Origin: Spartobacteria bacterium LR76
GTDB lineage: Bacteria; Verrucomicrobiota; Verrucomicrobiia; Chthoniobacterales; Terrimicrobiaceae
Length of the DNA: 64,000 nt
Assembly (NCBI GenBank): GCA_003054655.1
Contig: QAYZ01000014.1
Coordinates: forward strand, 62,001 to 126,000
Direction of reading: 5' to 3'
The position numbers and the translations under genes are program-made. Under the pieces are notes generated by a model that saw only the letters and a list, made by a program, of their open reading frames with translations, did no database searches and was not told where the DNA came from. This document shows, piece after piece, positions 60,694-64,000 of the stretch. The first letter of the stretch is position 1; every line of letters begins with the position of its first letter.

Positions 60694-61851
60694 TCACGCG
60701 AAATCGTAGAGCGCCTGCACCAGCCTCTGCGCCCGCGTCCTCGGCAGCACACCTAACTCCATCTGGTTCATCACGTAGGCAAAACCGATTCCCGTCTCCG
60801 GATCGGCGAAGGCCAGGCTGCCTCCCGCGCCCGGATGCCCGAACGCCGTCATCGACGGCCCGTAAATCGCCCGCGTCTTGCGCCCCGTTTCGTCGCGAGG
60901 GTCCATCATGAACCCGGCGGAAAACGCTGTTTCCCGCAGCAGCGTCTGGTCAAAGCCATTGGCCAGCGGGGTGCGAAACCACGCCAGCGCCTTGTCGGTG
61001 TACATCGACCCGTCGGCCCGCACGGCCCCATTGGCGAGGAAACTGTAGAACTTCGCCAGCGCCCGCGCGCTCGCGATGCCGCCGAGGGAGGGGAGTTGCG
61101 CGGAGCGAATCGCCGGGGCGTTCATCGCCGTCGGGGAAAGGGGGGAGGCCGGGGTGCTGAAGGCCCGGCGGGTGAGGGAATTCAGATCGGCCAGCGCCTT
61201 GTTGAAGGCCTCTTCCGTGCCGCCATCGCTGTGCGCCCGGGGCGGAAGCATCTGGGCTACGCGGGAATGATATTCCTCCGGCAGCCCGATCCAGGCGTCG
61301 ATCCCGAGCGGATCGGCAAAATGCGTCCGCCAGTACACGCTCACCGGGATGCCCGTCACGCGGCGCAGGATTTCATCGGCGACGAAGCCAAAGGTGCGCG
61401 GCCCGTAGGCATGGCCCATGCCGGGCGGAATGACCGGAGCCTGCTTCTCGATCGCCGCGATCACGCCGGGATAGTCCAGCAGCTGTGCGCTGCGATCTTC
61501 CAATGCCGACAACCCTGCGCGATGCGAGAGCGCCTCGGCCAGGGTGATGTCTTCCTTCCCGTTCTGGCCAAACTCCGGCCAGACAAAGGCGACGGGCGTA
61601 TCGAGATCAATGCCCTCCTGATCAAGGGCGTGAAGCACGCAGGCGCTGGCCAGTCCCTTGGTGGCCGACCAGATCAGACATAGCGTGTCCGACTCCCAGG
61701 GGAGGGTCTTTGCGCCATCGCGCCAGCCATGGCTCAGGCAGAGCACTTCCTCGCCGCCCTGCCAGATCGCCACCGAGGCGCCGACGTCGTAACCGAGCGA
61801 TTCGTTTCGCGCAAAGGCCTCGCGAACCCTGTCCAAAACCGCCGTATTCAC
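60694..61851 (-). CDS. Beta-lactamase-fold serine hydrolase (class C/EstB-like)
   Basis: 385 residues from a GTG at 61851. The catalytic Ser62-x-x-Lys65 is in WSATKGLAS, a YGP replaces the usual Y-x-N near residue 150, and HPGAGGSLAF supplies the H-x-G triad near the C-terminus. No signal peptide is visible. Such proteins are often esterases or peptidases rather than resistance enzymes. The GTG overlaps the stop of the TPR gene (GTGA), so the two are translated together. Confidence 0.9.
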   Translation of the reverse strand: MNTAVLDRVREAFARNESLGYDVGASVAIWQGGEEVLCLSHGWRDGAKTLPWESDTLCLIWSATKGLASACVLHALDQEGIDLDTPVAFVWPEFGQNGKEDITLAEALSHRAGLSALEDRSAQLLDYPGVIAAIEKQAPVIPPGMGHAYGPRTFGFVADEILRRVTGIPVSVYWRTHFADPLGIDAWIGLPEEYHSRVAQMLPPRAHSDGGTEEAFNKALADLNSLTRRAFSTPASPLSPTAMNAPAIRSAQLPSLGGIASARALAKFYSFLANGAVRADGSMYTDKALAWFRTPLANGFDQTLLRETAFSAGFMMDPRDETGRKTRAIYGPSMTAFGHPGAGGSLAFADPETGIGFAYVMNQMELGVLPRTRAQRLVQALYDFA

Positions 61852-62321
61852 TCGCTGAGCAAATCCTGCACGGCTTTCAGATCCGGGTCGTACTTGGCGA
61901 TCTCGCGGAATTTCTTATCCAACTCAAAGCTCTTCTCCAGATGCCGCGAGGCCTCCTCAAGGTTCCCGAGTACGGCGTCGTAGCAGCCGAGATTGTAATG
62001 GTAGGTCGGCTCCTTGAGCAAAATGGCCGGGCCGCCGAGCAGCATGTCCTTGGCCTCACGGGTGCGGCCCATTTCATGCAGGCAAAAGGCGCTGTGGATG
62101 TACCCGGTCGTGCACTCCGGCCACACCTCGCGCAGGCGGGTGCAGACGTCGAGGGCTTCGTCCCAATGCTTGTGACGCATGAGTACAAAAAGCCGCATCT
62201 GCAGCACCTCCTCGCGATCCTGTTCGTTGGGGGACAATTCGTTGAGCTCGCGAAGTGCGCTTTCCGGCATCTCGAGCTCGATGTAACCTTGCGCGGCTAA
62301 TAGGGAGCGTTCCAACGACAT
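61848..62321 (-). CDS. Small TPR protein coupled to the serine hydrolase
   Basis: 157 residues from the ATG at 62321 (MSLERSLLAAQGYIELE). Four TPR-like helix pairs follow, for example SALRELNELSPNEQDREEVL and HWDEALDVCTRLREVWPE. There is no signal peptide. Its TGA overlaps the GTG of the beta-lactamase-fold gene. An upstream frame to 62417 overlaps the GT2 gene and is less likely. The partner is unknown. Confidence 0.78.
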   Translation of the reverse strand: MSLERSLLAAQGYIELEMPESALRELNELSPNEQDREEVLQMRLFVLMRHKHWDEALDVCTRLREVWPECTTGYIHSAFCLHEMGRTREAKDMLLGGPAILLKEPTYHYNLGCYDAVLGNLEEASRHLEKSFELDKKFREIAKYDPDLKAVQDLLSE

Positions 62322-62362
62322 TCTGAGCGAACTAAGAGCAATTTCCGCGCCTTGCAAAGAGT

Positions 62363-63745
62363 TTATCCCTGCTCGGCGTCGGGAACCTCCGTGCCAGCCG
62401 TCCGCTGGGGCGTCCACGTCATGCGATTGCGCAGCAGCGCCACCCAGCCGAGAATCGCTCCGCTGTAGCGCAGGGGTTGGAAGAAAAACGGCTCCAGCAG
62501 CGAGGCGGAGATGATGCGAAACGCCCAGCCGGGCGTCATCGGCCGCCGCAGCCAGCGGGCATAAAGAAAAAAGGACAGGCTTTGCAGGCAGAGGTCAAAG
62601 ACCAGCTTCGCCGCGATGAAGCCGAGCAGCCCCCAGGCGACATGCGGGGATTCCAGCAGCAGGACGATGAAGGTCAGTTGAGCGCCTGCGGAGAAAAACG
62701 GCAGCAAGGTGTCGATCGTCTTGGCCGGCAGCAGGACGCCGCCCATCGTGCCGTAGCGGGGATTGGCCACCATGTCCTGATTGCCGAAAAGCGTGGCGAG
62801 AAATCCGCCGAACCACCGCGATCGCTGCCGCCAGAATAGCGGCACCGCCGCCGGGGCATCCGTCACCGCCTGGGCCGTGCCGATCACGCCGACACGCCAT
62901 TTTTTGCCGGAGTCTCCCGCCTCCCGGTAGATACGGAAGATCAACTCGTAATCCTCCACCCAACTCGACGGATCGAAGAACCCGACCTTCTCGATCACCT
63001 CCCGGCGGTATGCGCCGAAGGCTCCGGAGACCATTTCCATCGCATCGATCCGGCTCCACGCCAGCCGCCACAGGTAGGCGCGCATGTACTCGGAGCGCTG
63101 GAAGTATTCAAACGCCCGCGCCAGGAATCCGCCCCGGCAGGCCGGAATCAATACCCCGCAGGCCGCTGCCATCTCCGGGTCGCGGAATTCCTCGCGGATC
63201 GCCTTGAGCGAATCCCGCGTCGGCACCGTGTCGGCATCGATTGTCACGATCACCTCGCCGCCGCAGCGGGGGATGAGTTCGTTGAGGGAATTCGCCTTGC
63301 CCGAGGAGGGCTTGGACCAGACGCGCAGGATGGGAAAAAGCCGGGATTCTCCGAAGTGCCCGTCCATCACCACCCCGTACCGCTCGCCCAGCAAAGCCAC
63401 CGTGCCATCGGTCGAGCCATCGTCGATGACCCAGATCGTTTCGCTCGTGCGCATCTGCGGGATGAGCGCATCGAGGCAGGCGGAGATGACGCTTTTCTCA
63501 TTCCGGCAGGGAACGAGCACCGCCAGTTCCGGGGGTGGGACATGGTATGTCCGATGTGCCTCCGAGCGAACCACACCACGCCATGCCAGGGTCGTGATGG
63601 CGGTGAGCAGTACGGCGTCGTAGCTCAGGAAAAGAATGCCGATCGCCCAGGCCCACTCGTGGCGGGAGAAAAAGACCGCCGCGAGCGTTCCGACCAGCAA
63701 CAGCAGGACAAAGCCGAAGAGAAGCCGGAAGGGGAGGACACGCAT
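62363..63745 (-). CDS. GT2 membrane glycosyltransferase, cellulose-synthase/N-acetylglucosaminyltransferase-like
   Basis: 460 residues with N-terminal helices (about 5-60) and several C-terminal ones (about 320-440). The family-2 core has LVPCRNEKSVI, DDGSTDG, TIDADTVP and the acceptor/processive box QRSRWFGGF (Q-x-x-R-W). This layout is that of processive polysaccharide synthases at the inner membrane. The polymer is unknown; a link to the PEP-CTERM protein of the window, whose sorting normally goes with an exopolysaccharide, is only speculation. It is followed by the TPR gene after 41 bases. Confidence 0.87.
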   Translation of the reverse strand: MRVLPFRLLFGFVLLLLVGTLAAVFFSRHEWAWAIGILFLSYDAVLLTAITTLAWRGVVRSEAHRTYHVPPPELAVLVPCRNEKSVISACLDALIPQMRTSETIWVIDDGSTDGTVALLGERYGVVMDGHFGESRLFPILRVWSKPSSGKANSLNELIPRCGGEVIVTIDADTVPTRDSLKAIREEFRDPEMAAACGVLIPACRGGFLARAFEYFQRSEYMRAYLWRLAWSRIDAMEMVSGAFGAYRREVIEKVGFFDPSSWVEDYELIFRIYREAGDSGKKWRVGVIGTAQAVTDAPAAVPLFWRQRSRWFGGFLATLFGNQDMVANPRYGTMGGVLLPAKTIDTLLPFFSAGAQLTFIVLLLESPHVAWGLLGFIAAKLVFDLCLQSLSFFLYARWLRRPMTPGWAFRIISASLLEPFFFQPLRYSGAILGWVALLRNRMTWTPQRTAGTEVPDAEQG

Positions 63746-63784
63746 GCGTGCTCCCCTCCTACTACGCTCCGGCCCGTTGTCAAA

Positions 63785-64000
63785 TCAGGCGACGGTGATT
63801 TCCGGCGCGAGATAGACGTCCTGGATGGTGTTCAGTAGCTCGACGCCCTCGGCCATGGGACGCTGGAAGGCCTTGCGGCCCGAGATGAGGCCCGTGCCGC
63901 CTGCGCGCTTGTTTACCACCGCGGTGAAGGTCGCGTCGGCAAAGTCATGCGCCCCGCTCGCTCCACCCGAGTTGATGAGTCCGGCGCGGCCCATGTAGCA
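63785..64000 (-). CDS. fbaB: Class I fructose-bisphosphate aldolase, C-terminal part (5' end outside the window)
   Basis: Only the last 70 or so residues are present, and the frame continues past base 64000. [19 protein letters not shown] and [19 protein letters not shown] resemble the C-terminal end of DeoC/FbaB-type class I aldolases, where a lysine forms the Schiff base further upstream, outside the window. The reaction would be cleavage of fructose-1,6-bisphosphate in glycolysis and gluconeogenesis. It is separated from the GT2 gene by 39 bases on the same strand. Confidence 0.78.
   Translation of the reverse strand, partial: CYMGRAGLINSGGASGAHDFADATFTAVVNKRAGGTGLISGRKAFQRPMAEGVELLNTIQDVYLAPEITVA

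Noticed and set aside
1-64000. CRISPR array or prophage
   Set aside because: No evenly spaced repeat series and no phage structural gene were seen; the only mobile element is the ISL3 copy.

Overview
The window looks like chromosomal DNA of a GC-rich, Gram-negative bacterium of the Verrucomicrobiota/PVC type, most likely a spartobacterial (Chthoniobacterales-like) lineage. Pointers are a PEP-CTERM sorted secreted protein, outer-membrane functions (LolA-like carrier, ExbB/ExbD set, LpxL-like acyltransferase, heptosyltransferase), a single-chain glycyl-tRNA synthetase, and many small TPR/Sel1 proteins. The placement is inference: no rRNA is present. Most of the DNA is ordinary housekeeping and envelope chromosome. 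The one clear mobile element is a fresh ISL3-type insertion, and there is no CRISPR array or prophage.

Layout: 1-4236 carries a Sel1-repeat protein and three exported proteins of unknown role. 4255-6320 is a translationally coupled SDR dehydrogenase plus LarA-like nickel-pincer racemase/epimerase, a plausible sugar-acid pair. 7063-9428 holds a possible SRAP-like protein, a solitary HipA/YjjJ-type kinase with a candidate operator, and an exported OB-fold protein. 9542-11450 is a TPR gene whose last codons were replaced by a complete 1265-bp ISL3 element with 8-bp target duplications, followed by tRNA-Lys. 11683-18824 holds a peroxiredoxin, a TPR membrane protein, ilvD, and a 1139-residue NRPS-like protein in which all three recognisable domains appear to have lost catalytic motifs. 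18829-23637 holds a phytoene/squalene synthase coupled to a DUF362 protein, a HemW-like protein, a poly-Q TPR protein and a PpiD/SurA-like chaperone. 23696-26832 is a TPR-ExbB-ExbD-ExbD-ExbD energy-transducing cluster. 26895-35612 holds ndk, amtB with a Roadblock-like partner, glyS, a TolB-like protein, ppk2, an MFS transporter and a thioredoxin-like protein.

35631-41237 is an envelope region: a tightly overlapping five-gene operon (PlsC-like acyltransferase, GT2 glycosyltransferase, NodB deacetylase, LpxL-like acyltransferase, LolA-like carrier) divergent from a YbhN-like membrane protein and a methyltransferase. 42016-44038 is leuCD. 44103-47413 holds LPS-core-type glycosyltransferases. 47410-50283 is a hybrid histidine kinase. 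50490-54370 is a lipoprotein-tyrA-aroA-cmk-plsC operon. 54430-64000 holds an anchored unknown protein, a GH1 beta-glucosidase, an HELGH putative metalloprotein, dnaB-rplI, a beta-lactamase-fold hydrolase, a cellulose-synthase-like GT2 and the end of a class I aldolase gene.

Two themes recur. Branched-chain and aromatic amino-acid genes (ilvD, leuCD, tyrA, aroA) are dispersed among envelope genes. Operons are also extremely compact: neighbouring genes share NTGA stop/start junctions, including GTGA, TTGA and apparently CTGA, which decides several non-ATG starts.
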